DNA of 38,066 bases, taken from the NCBI GenBank assembly GCA_031255175.1, contig JAIRTA010000148.1:1-38066 (forward strand), written 5' to 3'. Positions 27,621 through 35,937 of this stretch are shown in pieces. A program made the position numbers and the translations under genes. The stretch comes from Oscillospiraceae bacterium. GTDB taxonomy: Bacteria > Bacillota > Clostridia > Oscillospirales > UBA929. Each line of letters opens with the position of its first letter. The stretch's first letter is position 1. Below the pieces are notes generated by a model. That model was not told the DNA's origin. It did not search any database and was given only the letters and a program-made list of their open reading frames with translations.

Positions 27621-28577
27621 TCAGGGTTTGCGGGCGGTCAGGCAGTGCCAGTCGCGCAGTGTGTGCGCTTCGTCGCACGCGAAGCCGGCGTGCCGGAGTG
27701 CCGCGCGCACCTCCGCGAGCCGCGCCCCTATGATCCCCGAGACCACAAACAGACCGCCGGCGCGGAGCCAGGCGGGCGCGAGAGGGCACAGCGCAATCAC
27801 CACATCCGCCACAATGTTGGCCGTGATGATGTCGTAGGGCGGCGCGAGCGGCGCCGTCCCCGCCAGCGGGTCGCCGGCCGCGGCCCGAAACCGGGGTTCC
27901 GCCAGGCCGTTGCGCGCGGCGTTTTCGCGCGCCGTCCGCACCGCGTGGGGGTCGATGTCGACCGCGTCGGCCCGCGCGGCCCCCAGCAAGAGCGCGCAAA
28001 TGGCCAGGATGCCGCTGCCGCAACCGAGATCCAGCAGGCGTTCGCCGCCCCGCACCCGCCGCTCCAGCGCCTCCAGGCACAGGAACGTCGTCTCATGCTC
28101 GCCCGTGCCGAAACTCATGCCGGGGTTGTTGAGGAACACCGCCCGGTCCTCCGGGTTGTCGACGGGCTCCCACGCCGGCTGGATCAGCAGGCGGCGGCCG
28201 ATGGGCACGGGCCTGTAGAACTGCTTCCAGCTCTCGGCCCAGTCCTCATCGCGCACCGTCTCCACCCGCAGCGCCAGCGTGCCCAACGCCCCGGAGCTGT
28301 CCGCCCGCAGCGCGTCCAGGCCCGCGCGCACACGCGCCAGCGCGCGCTGCCCGTCCTCATCCGCCGGCAGGTAGAAGCCCACGCGGCAGACGCCCTCCAA
28401 GCGGCGGCACAGGGCCTCGTCCACCAATTCCCACGCCCGGCGGTCCTCCCCCAAAAATGTGCGAAATTCGGCTTCGTCCTGGATCGCGAGGGTCTCCACC
28501 CCCAGCGCGGACAACCGGGCACACACTGTGTCCATGCCCTCATGCGTCGTGTCGATCTCCGCCGACAGCCACTCCAC
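27621..28577 (-). CDS. prmA: Ribosomal protein L11 methyltransferase
   Basis: PGMSFGTGEHETTFLCLEALE, LLDLGCGSGILAICALLLG, YDIITANIVADVVIAL. Confidence 0.93.
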   Translation of the reverse strand: MEWLSAEIDTTHEGMDTVCARLSALGVETLAIQDEAEFRTFLGEDRRAWELVDEALCRRLEGVCRVGFYLPADEDGQRALARVRAGLDALRADSSGALGTLALRVETVRDEDWAESWKQFYRPVPIGRRLLIQPAWEPVDNPEDRAVFLNNPGMSFGTGEHETTFLCLEALERRVRGGERLLDLGCGSGILAICALLLGAARADAVDIDPHAVRTARENAARNGLAEPRFRAAAGDPLAGTAPLAPPYDIITANIVADVVIALCPLAPAWLRAGGLFVVSGIIGARLAEVRAALRHAGFACDEAHTLRDWHCLTARKP

Positions 28578-28722
28578 AGGACCCCTCCCCTTTTGGCATC
28601 CGCCTCGTCATATGGCCCGGGTGTCAATAATCCCGGCCTTCGGGACGCCCTTTTGGCACTTGAACCATTATATCAGCCCGCGGCGCGCGGGACAATAAAA
28701 AGATGCAAAATCCGGGCGCACA

Positions 28723-28753
28723 AAAAACCACGGCGGAACCCGCCGTGGTTTTT
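28723..28753. terminator. Intrinsic terminator (A/T flanked on both sides)
   Basis: AAAAACCACGGCGG-AAC-CCGCCGTGGTTTTT, 14-bp stem; downstream (minus strand) of the surface protein gene. Confidence 0.75.
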
Positions 28754-28882
28754 CGTCTCTTCTCTCTTTCTTCCACACGCAAAACAAAAATGCCGCAAAA
28801 GCATATGCGATCCCAGTACGCCGCGTCATCTAAATCTTGTCATAAAGCGGCTAGGTGGCACGGCGTACTAAATACGCGCCGC

Positions 28883-30592
28883 TTACGGTTCGCGGGTCTC
28901 CGACTTAAATTGTTTCCGTTTTTTCTCCCCCCAGTAGTAGAGGAACCCAAGCACCAGCAGAAGCACGCCGACGAAAAACAGATCGGTGAGATCAAAGCCT
29001 CCCGTATAAGGCACATCGGGCTTGGTCGGCGGCCCAAGCGGCGGCGTTGCGTCTCCGATGTCCTCGCCGCCGCCCGTCCCGTCGCCGGGTCCCTCCGGCT
29101 GCTCCAGCGGGGGCGGCGTATCGACCACGTCGTCGCCACCGCCCGGCGGCGGCTCCGGCGGTTGCTCCGGCACCACGCGATAGACCAGCGTAACGGCATA
29201 GTTGCTGCCGCTCAGCAGGAAGTCCGGTGGGTTCGGGATATATCCGATGAAGGTGTAATTTTCAATGGTATCGACTGCCGCGTCGAAGGCGTACGTAAAC
29301 CGGGAGCCCTCGTTTCGGGGCGGCAGCGTCCTGCTCGGCCTGAGGGTAGCGCCCAGTTCATCCTGGTAGTAGATGACGGGGACAATTGTCCTCGGGGTGC
29401 TTCCCCCCCCGCCCGTCGGCGGCGCCACATACCATTCGTAGACCAATGTCAAAACATTCTCTTCGCTGTTGGCGACCAGCACAAGCGTGGGCTGGCCCGT
29501 CTGCGCCGTGGAGGAAGCCCCCGCTCTGTACTGTTGCGTATACCGGTATATGTTCCCGTTGTACACAATGTCCGCGATCGGCGTCGGCACGTTCCATGTG
29601 TCTCCTACGCGCAAACCCGACGACGAGGCCGGCGTGACCTCGTCCGGCTTCAATATCGTGCCGTCGACGGCCTGGTGTCTCAGCGTATACCCCACCGTGA
29701 GCGGTGACGGGTTCGGCACCGTCTTCGCCTCCGCGTAGAGCTTCCACTCCAGCCGGAACTCGAGATTCATGTAGTGGTTGTCGTGCGTACAATCCGGCGC
29801 GTCGCAGTTTTGCGGGTGCCTGCCGGTGGCCGGGTCGATGCGGACGCTGTGGTTCGGTTCCTCCCCCGGCGAGGCGGGCGCGATCGCGTTGAGGGAGCCG
29901 TCCCAATAGAACCAATAGTGGATGTAGAGCACATCCTCCGGTTCGATCTCGTCCAGCACTACTGTATTCTCTCTCGACAGATGGCTCACCCAATCGAGCT
30001 CCGTCTGCCGCCGCTGGATCTGCGGTACGCCGGCCGGCAGCGGCGTTTCGAGCTCCCGCAATCTCTTGGCTCTGCCCGCGTCCCGGAAATAATCGTGCTC
30101 TTCGTTCCCCGGCTCGCTCAGGTAATCGGCCTTGAACAACTGGGTGTAGACGCGGAAGGTGAACTTGTCCGCCGCGCGGCGCGTCCCGGGCGCCCCCATG
30201 TCGGGAAACAGCGCGGAGAGGTGCGGGGAGAGAACCACCGGCAGAGCCGGCTGGGTGCCCATTCTCATTGTGTTTTTGTACCGGAACGTGATCACAAAGG
30301 AGTCGCCCGGCTGGACGGCATCCAATTTTAGGGAATTCCAGTCGACGGGGACGTCTGGGTCGTCTTCCGCCTCGAAGACCACAACCGGACCCAACTCGGC
30401 GTCATCAAACACCTCCCCCACAAGGTTGACGACCACCACCTGCGTCTGGCCGTTCACGTCCACCCGGTTCAGGTCCGCGGGGGGGTACTGTTCTCTCGGC
30501 TCGGGGAGATCGTAGGCACTCGCGCCTATAGGAAGACACAAGGCCAACGCCATGAGCACACAGAGTGCTCCTGCGATTTTTCTCGCGTTCAT
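28883..30592 (-). CDS. Cell-surface protein with C-terminal sortase-type signal (VPYTGG) and SHIRT/MucBP-like repeat modules
   Basis: Signal peptide MNARKIAGALCVLMALALCLPIGASA (start 30592); C-term DVPYTGGFDLTDLFFVGVLLLVLGFLYYWGEKKRKQFK = sorting motif + TM + positive tail. Confidence 0.75.
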   Translation of the reverse strand: MNARKIAGALCVLMALALCLPIGASAYDLPEPREQYPPADLNRVDVNGQTQVVVVNLVGEVFDDAELGPVVVFEAEDDPDVPVDWNSLKLDAVQPGDSFVITFRYKNTMRMGTQPALPVVLSPHLSALFPDMGAPGTRRAADKFTFRVYTQLFKADYLSEPGNEEHDYFRDAGRAKRLRELETPLPAGVPQIQRRQTELDWVSHLSRENTVVLDEIEPEDVLYIHYWFYWDGSLNAIAPASPGEEPNHSVRIDPATGRHPQNCDAPDCTHDNHYMNLEFRLEWKLYAEAKTVPNPSPLTVGYTLRHQAVDGTILKPDEVTPASSSGLRVGDTWNVPTPIADIVYNGNIYRYTQQYRAGASSTAQTGQPTLVLVANSEENVLTLVYEWYVAPPTGGGGSTPRTIVPVIYYQDELGATLRPSRTLPPRNEGSRFTYAFDAAVDTIENYTFIGYIPNPPDFLLSGSNYAVTLVYRVVPEQPPEPPPGGGDDVVDTPPPLEQPEGPGDGTGGGEDIGDATPPLGPPTKPDVPYTGGFDLTDLFFVGVLLLVLGFLYYWGEKKRKQFKSETREP

Positions 30593-30705
30593 TTTTCTCG
30601 TCCTTCCCACCGATAGAGGATATTGCTTGGAACATCCTCTTACGTTCCCAGCGACCGCCCCACCGGGCGGCGCGCATCTCCTTACCTCCACTGGTGCTTA
30701 GTGTA

Positions 30706-30734
30706 ATATTACCACAACTCGTTTCTTTTGTCCA
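30706..30734 (-). promoter_or_regulatory. Promoter for the surface-protein gene
   Basis: Minus strand TGGACA-17 nt-TAATAT. Confidence 0.55.
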
Positions 30735-30923
30735 GTGTTTGTTCGATCAAACGCCAAAAAAACATGGCGTTGCCAAATATACTCGGCAGTTTTGGGTCAA
30801 ATTGCTGTAAAATGCGTTGACCCCGGCCATTTTTACGGGGCGTCCTTTGCCCTGGGACGTGGGAATCCGGACGGCCCCGCGCGGGCGATGACAGCCCAAA
30901 ACCGCCCGCGCGCCCGGGCCCCC

Positions 30924-30965
30924 ATTGTCAACTGTCAATTATCAATTGTCAATTGTCAATTGTCG
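30924..30965. repeat. Heptanucleotide tandem repeat, about 6 copies of ATTGTCA
   Basis: ATTGTCA ACTGTCA ATTATCA ATTGTCA ATTGTCA ATTGTCG read directly. Confidence 0.9.
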
Positions 30966-31019
30966 AGGCCCGGCGCGGGCGTATGGGTCTGGGCATCAAC
31001 CGCCTCACCCGGCGGAATC

Positions 31020-31451
31020 TTACACCGCGAGAGAGGCGGACTGCTGCTGGAACCGCCCGAGGAGCGCCTCCAGTGTGAGGTGGTCCGTCACGTTGTCCAC
31101 GGCGTCGCGGATGTCCTCGATGACCCCGATGAGCACGCAGCTCTCCAGGTGCCCGCAGTGGACGCCCTCCCGGCCGCAGGCCGTCGTTGGGAGCACATTT
31201 TCCGTCAGCCGCAGCACGTCGCCCACCGTGATGTCCATGGGATGCCGGGCCAGGCGGTACCCGCCCCGCACGCCGCGCATGCTGTCCACCAGCCTCGCCT
31301 TGATGAAGCAGGAGACAATCTGCTCCAGATATTTCTCCGGCAGAGACTCCCGCTCCGCCACTTCCCGCAGGGAAATCACGCCTTGTTCGTACTCCGCGGC
31401 CAGCACCAACATAAAGCGCAGGCCATAGCGCCCCCGTGTAGAAATACGCAT
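31020..31451 (-). CDS. Rrf2-family transcriptional regulator with conserved Cys cluster
   Basis: MRISTRGRYGLRFMLVLAAEYEQGVISLREVAERESLPEKYLEQIVSCFIKARLVDSMRGVRGGYRLAR; CGREGVHCGHLESC. Confidence 0.92.
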   Translation of the reverse strand: MRISTRGRYGLRFMLVLAAEYEQGVISLREVAERESLPEKYLEQIVSCFIKARLVDSMRGVRGGYRLARHPMDITVGDVLRLTENVLPTTACGREGVHCGHLESCVLIGVIEDIRDAVDNVTDHLTLEALLGRFQQQSASLAV

Positions 31452-31697
31452 AACCCTTCCTCCTGACAACGATTTTCTGTGTCTTTTTCTTTATCTCTAC
31501 TTCCGCGCTCTCCGGTGCGTCCCAACGCCGTCCGCGCGCGAACGGCCGCCCATGCGGCCCTCTCCGGCCGTACCCGCGGCCGGATACCTATACCCTTATA
31601 CGAAAACCGGCCATTTGTCAAGACTTCTCAAAAAAATTCCGTGTTTATTTTATAAAAAATTCTCACGCGCCGCCGGTCGTCCCCGACGGTCGAACCC

Positions 31698-31726
31698 TTG
31701 ACAAAGAAACTGTCTCGTATTATAGT
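31698..31726 (+). promoter_or_regulatory. Strong sigmaA-type promoter upstream of iorA
   Basis: TTGACA (31698-31703), 17-nt spacer, TATAGT (31721-31726). Confidence 0.75.
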
Positions 31727-31872
31727 TTGGTTCGGGTGCCAAATAGCGCCCCATTGCCGCGGCGCGCCGACAAAAAACAAGAATTTTGGTTGCGAGGCGC
31801 GATGCGGCCCGGTTGATTTGAAATGACTGACATTTGACGTTGCGGCCGGACGGCCGCGATGGAGGGAGACCG

Positions 31873-33810
31873 ATGGAGAGACGACTGCTGATGGGCAACG
31901 AGGCGATTGCCCTGGGGGCCGTGCGCGCGGGGGTCACCTGTGTGACGGGCTACCCGGGCACGCCCTCCACCGAGATTTTGGAGACCGTGGCCCGGCTGCG
32001 GGACGAGCGGATCTACACGGAGTGGTCCGTCAACGAGAAGTCCGCCCTGGAAGTGGCCGCGGGCGCCGCCTGCGCGGGCGCGCGGGCGATGGTCACGATG
32101 AAGCAGGTGGGCCTGAACGTCGCCTCCGACCCGCTCATGAGCCTGAATTATGTGGGGGTGCGGGGCGCGCTCGTCGTCGTCGTCGCGGACGACCCGGGGC
32201 CGATCTCCTCGCAGACGGAGCAGGACACCCGGCATTTCGGCCTCTTTGCCAAGCTCGCGGTGTTCGACCCCTCCACGCCGGAGGAGGCCTACCTGATGGC
32301 GGCGGACGCGTTTGCCTGTTCCGAGGCCCAGGGCCGGCCGGTGCTGCTGCGCCCGACCACACGCGTCTGCCACAGCTACGCCTCCGTGACCCTGCTGGAC
32401 GAACTGCCCCGCCGCGTGCCGGAGGGATTCTCCAAAGACGGCGGCCGGTGGGTGATCTTCCCGCGCCTCTCGTACCAAAACCATCTCAAGATCGAATCGG
32501 AACTGCACACCCTGCGCGACACGTTTTCCGATTACCCGCGCAACATCCTCACGGGGCGCGGCCGCCTGGGGATCGCGGCGGGGGGCGTCAGCTACACGTA
32601 CGTCCGCGAAGCGCTGGCGGATGCGGAGGCCGATTGCAAGCTGCTGAAGGTCTCGACCGTCCCCTTCCCGGAGGCACTGGGGCTGTCGTTTCTCGAGGGC
32701 CTCGACGAGGTGTTGGTGGCGGAAGAACTGGACCCCGTCATCGAAGACGCGCTTGTGCGCCTCTGCGGGCGGCACGGTCTGCGCGTGACGGTCCGCGGCA
32801 AAGGCACCGGCGACATGCCGAACGCCGGGGAAAACACCGTCGCCGGCGTTCGTCTCGCCGTACGGCGTTTTTTGCACCTCCCCACACCCGGGGACGACGA
32901 CCAAAAGCGCGGCATCCAGCACACAGAAGAAATAAACTTCTCTGTATCTAAAGGCGACGGCCAAATGTGCGGCATTCAGCACACAAAAGAAATAAACTTC
33001 TCTGTATCTAAAGGCGACGGGACGCCCGAAGAGATCGGGGCGGCGCCGACGCCGCCGGCCCGTCCGCCGGTGCTCTGCGCGGGCTGCCCGCACCGCGGCG
33101 CCTTCTTCGCGGTGAAGGAGGCGGTCGGCCGCCGGAAGGCCGTCTACTCCGGGGACATCGGCTGTTACACCCTGGGCAACGCCCCGCCGCTCGACATGGT
33201 GGACACCTGCCTGTGCATGGGGGCGGGGCTCACGATGGCGCAGGGCCTGGACCGCGTGGAACCGGACGTCTTGCACTTCGCCTTTCTCGGAGATTCCACA
33301 TTTTTCCATTCCGGCCTGCCGGGCCTTGTGAACGCCGTCTACAACGGGGCCGACGTGATCCTCTGCATCCTCGACAACGGCACGACCGCGATGACGGGCC
33401 ACCAGCCCCACCCGGGCATCGGCCGGACGGCCACGGGCGCGGCGGCGGCCAAGGTGGACATCCACACCCTTGTCTCCGCCCTCGGCGTCGCGGCGCTGGC
33501 GCGCGTGGACGCGCTTGATCTGGCCGCCGCCAAACAGGCGGTGACGGAGATGCTGGACATCCGGGGCGTGCGCGTCCTGCTCTTCGAGGGGCCATGCGTC
33601 GCCATCTGCCGGGGGGGCGTGCCCTGCGCGGTGGATGACGACGCCTGCACGGGCTGCGGCCGCTGCGTGCGGCAGCTCGGCTGCCCGGCCCTGGCGCGGG
33701 CGCCGGAGAGCCGGAAGGCGCGGATCGACCCCGTTTTGTGCGCCGGGTGCCGCCTCTGCGCGGCGCTTTGCCCGGTATCCGCGATCAAAGGAGGCGGACG
33801 GCCGTGTTGA
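31873..33810 (+). CDS. iorA: Indolepyruvate:ferredoxin oxidoreductase subunit alpha
   Basis: MERRLLMGNEAIALGAVRAGVTCVTGYPGTPSTEI, TPP domain GDIGCYTLGNAPPLDMVDTCLCMGAG, C-terminal 2x[4Fe-4S] CTGCGRCVRQLGCPA / CAGCRLCAALCPVSAI. Confidence 0.95.
   Translation: MERRLLMGNEAIALGAVRAGVTCVTGYPGTPSTEILETVARLRDERIYTEWSVNEKSALEVAAGAACAGARAMVTMKQVGLNVASDPLMSLNYVGVRGALVVVVADDPGPISSQTEQDTRHFGLFAKLAVFDPSTPEEAYLMAADAFACSEAQGRPVLLRPTTRVCHSYASVTLLDELPRRVPEGFSKDGGRWVIFPRLSYQNHLKIESELHTLRDTFSDYPRNILTGRGRLGIAAGGVSYTYVREALADAEADCKLLKVSTVPFPEALGLSFLEGLDEVLVAEELDPVIEDALVRLCGRHGLRVTVRGKGTGDMPNAGENTVAGVRLAVRRFLHLPTPGDDDQKRGIQHTEEINFSVSKGDGQMCGIQHTKEINFSVSKGDGTPEEIGAAPTPPARPPVLCAGCPHRGAFFAVKEAVGRRKAVYSGDIGCYTLGNAPPLDMVDTCLCMGAGLTMAQGLDRVEPDVLHFAFLGDSTFFHSGLPGLVNAVYNGADVILCILDNGTTAMTGHQPHPGIGRTATGAAAAKVDIHTLVSALGVAALARVDALDLAAAKQAVTEMLDIRGVRVLLFEGPCVAICRGGVPCAVDDDACTGCGRCVRQLGCPALARAPESRKARIDPVLCAGCRLCAALCPVSAIKGGGRPC
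32901..33020 (+). repeat. 60-bp tandem duplication inside iorA (two copies, 4 mismatches)
   Basis: 32901-32960 vs 32961-33020; encodes QKRGIQHTEEINFSVSKGDG / QMCGIQHTKEINFSVSKGDG. Confidence 0.95.
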
Positions 33811-34439
33811 ACCTCATCATCGCGGGCGTGGGCGGCCAGGGCACCGTGCTGCTCTCCCGCTTGGTCGGCCAGGCGGCCCTCGACAAGGGCTTCGACATCC
33901 GCGGCAGCGAGACCATCGGCATGGCGCAGCGCGGCGGCAGCGTGGTGAGCCACGTCCGCGTCGGCGCGGACATTCATTCCCCGCTGATCCCCCCGAAGGG
34001 CGCCGGATTGATCATCGCGTTCGAGCCGGGGGAGGCGGTGCGCGCGCTCCCGTTTTTGTCGGCGGACGGCGCGATGGTGGTCTTCGACCGGCCGGTGCAC
34101 GCCGCATCCGGCGCGCCGGACGGCGGCGCCTACGACGCGGCGGCCATGCTTGCATATCTGCGCGCGCAGGTGGGACGGCTGACGGTTGTGGAGGGCGCCC
34201 GCGCGCTGGCGGCGTGCGGCGGCGCAAAAGCCATCAATGTGGCGCTGCTCGGCGTCGCGGCGGCCGGCGGCCTGCTCCCGTTTGACCTGGCGGACGCCGA
34301 ACGGGCGCTCCGGGCGCGGATCCCGGCGCGGCTTCTCGACATGAACCTCCGCGCCCTGGCCTACGGCGCGTCGCTGGCGGACGGGACGCCGGCGGACGCA
34401 TACACAGACACAGACGCCCCGCGGGGCGACCGACCATAA
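33804..34439 (+). CDS. iorB: Indolepyruvate oxidoreductase subunit beta (2-oxoacid:acceptor oxidoreductase gamma-type)
   Basis: VLNLIIAGVGGQGTVLLSRLVGQAALDKGFDIRGSETIGMAQRGGSVVSHVRVG; GTG start at 33804 preceded by AAAGGAGG, overlapping the iorA stop. Confidence 0.92.
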   Translation: MLNLIIAGVGGQGTVLLSRLVGQAALDKGFDIRGSETIGMAQRGGSVVSHVRVGADIHSPLIPPKGAGLIIAFEPGEAVRALPFLSADGAMVVFDRPVHAASGAPDGGAYDAAAMLAYLRAQVGRLTVVEGARALAACGGAKAINVALLGVAAAGGLLPFDLADAERALRARIPARLLDMNLRALAYGASLADGTPADAYTDTDAPRGDRP

Positions 34440-34505
34440 AAATTGCGGCTGCGGGCACCGCGCGCAGCCGTACTGGACCGCCGCGAAGCGGCCATCAAAA
34501 TAAAA

Positions 34506-34546
34506 CTTTTGGCTGCTTGTGCGCGCAGCTCGCAAGCAGCCAAAAG
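34506..34546. repeat. Hairpin in the iorB-paaK intergenic region
   Basis: 14-bp arms CTTTTGGCTGCTTG / CAAGCAGCCAAAAG. Confidence 0.8.
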
Positions 34547-34570
34547 GCAGATTGACAGGGGGAAGCAGTC

Positions 34571-35806
34571 ATGGACATGACGCCGGAGATGCTGGCAAAA
34601 ATCCGCGCCTCACTCGCGCACGCTCTGGAGGGAGACTTTTACCGAACCCGCTTTCGCGGCGTGATCCCGGACGACATCCGCACCCGGGCGGACTTTGAAA
34701 AACTTCCGTTCACAGAAAAGGAGGACCTGCGGGATGCCTATCCGCTCGGCCTGCTGGCGGTGCCCGACGAGGCGGTCGTCCGCATTCACTCCTCCTCCGG
34801 TACCACGGGCACGCCCGTCATCATCCCCTACACGCAGAAAGATGTGGACGACTGGTCCCTCATGTTCCGGCGCTGCTACGAGACCGCGGGCATCACAAAC
34901 AAAGACCGCATTCACATCACCCCGGGGTACGGGCTGTGGACCGCAGGCATCGGCTTCCAACTCGGCGCGGAACTGCTGGGCGCGATGGCGATCCCTATGG
35001 GTCCCGGCAACACGGACAAGCAGATTCAGATGATGATGGACATGAAGTCCACCGTGCTCGGCGCGACGTCCTCCTACGCGCTGCTGCTCGCCGAGGAGAT
35101 CGAACGGCGCGGCGTGCGGGACCGGATCCACCTGAAAAAAGGCGTCATCGGCTCGGAACGCTGGGGCGAAAAAATGCGCCGGCGCATCGCCAGCGAACTG
35201 GGCGTGGAACTCTACGACATCTACGGCCTCACCGAAATCTACGGCCCCGGCATCGGGATGAGCTGCCGGCACGAGTGCGGCATGCACATGTGGACCGACT
35301 TCTTATACTACGAGATCATCGACCCGAAGACCGGTCTGCCGGTGCCGGAGGGGGAGGTCGGCGAGATCGTGATCACAACACTCCAAAAAGAGGGCGCGCC
35401 GCTGATCCGCTACCGCACGCACGACCTGACCCGGGACCTCCCCGGCCCATGCGCCTGCGGCCTCGACTTCCCGCGGATCGACACGCTGATCGGGCGCTCG
35501 GACGACATGGTGAAGGTGAAGGGCTCGCTGATCTACCCCAGCACGGTGGACACGCTGCTGGCCCAGGTGGACGGCGTCAGCAGTGAATACCAGATTATGA
35601 TCGACCACTTAAACGGCAAAGACATCCTGACGCTGTTCTTCGAAACGCCGCTCGAAGACCGGGACACCCGCAAGGCACTGGAAAAAACCGTGGAGGCCGA
35701 CTTCAAAAAGATGATCGGCATCGTCCCGAAAGCCAAAGCCGTCGGCCTGGGCGAACTCCCCCGCAGCGAAAAGAAATCCACCCGCATCTTTGACAATCGC
35801 TATTGA
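34571..35806 (+). CDS. paaK: Phenylacetate-CoA ligase
   Basis: AMP-binding motif HSSSGTTGTPVIIPYTQKD, IYGLTEIYGPGIGMSCRHECGMH, YRTHDLTRDLPGPCACG, GRSDDMVKVKGSLIYPS. Confidence 0.94.
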   Translation: MDMTPEMLAKIRASLAHALEGDFYRTRFRGVIPDDIRTRADFEKLPFTEKEDLRDAYPLGLLAVPDEAVVRIHSSSGTTGTPVIIPYTQKDVDDWSLMFRRCYETAGITNKDRIHITPGYGLWTAGIGFQLGAELLGAMAIPMGPGNTDKQIQMMMDMKSTVLGATSSYALLLAEEIERRGVRDRIHLKKGVIGSERWGEKMRRRIASELGVELYDIYGLTEIYGPGIGMSCRHECGMHMWTDFLYYEIIDPKTGLPVPEGEVGEIVITTLQKEGAPLIRYRTHDLTRDLPGPCACGLDFPRIDTLIGRSDDMVKVKGSLIYPSTVDTLLAQVDGVSSEYQIMIDHLNGKDILTLFFETPLEDRDTRKALEKTVEADFKKMIGIVPKAKAVGLGELPRSEKKSTRIFDNRY

Positions 35807-35900
35807 CAGACCGGATGCCGGACGGCGGCCCAAGCATCGGATGCCGGCACAATACAAATAAAGACGGCATCGGCTCTATGGCCGCAATAGAATTTGAAGT

Positions 35901-35934
35901 ATTGACGCGGAAATGATCGCATTTCCGCGTCAAT
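35901..35934. repeat. Perfect 15-bp inverted repeat, 4-nt loop
   Basis: ATTGACGCGGAAATG-ATCG-CATTTCCGCGTCAAT; no T-run follows. Confidence 0.9.
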
Positions 35935-35937
35935 GCA

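Noticed and set aside
33230-34535. Antisense ORFs opposite iorA/iorB (e.g. 398 aa)
   Set aside because: Shadow ORFs of strongly supported genes; no motifs.
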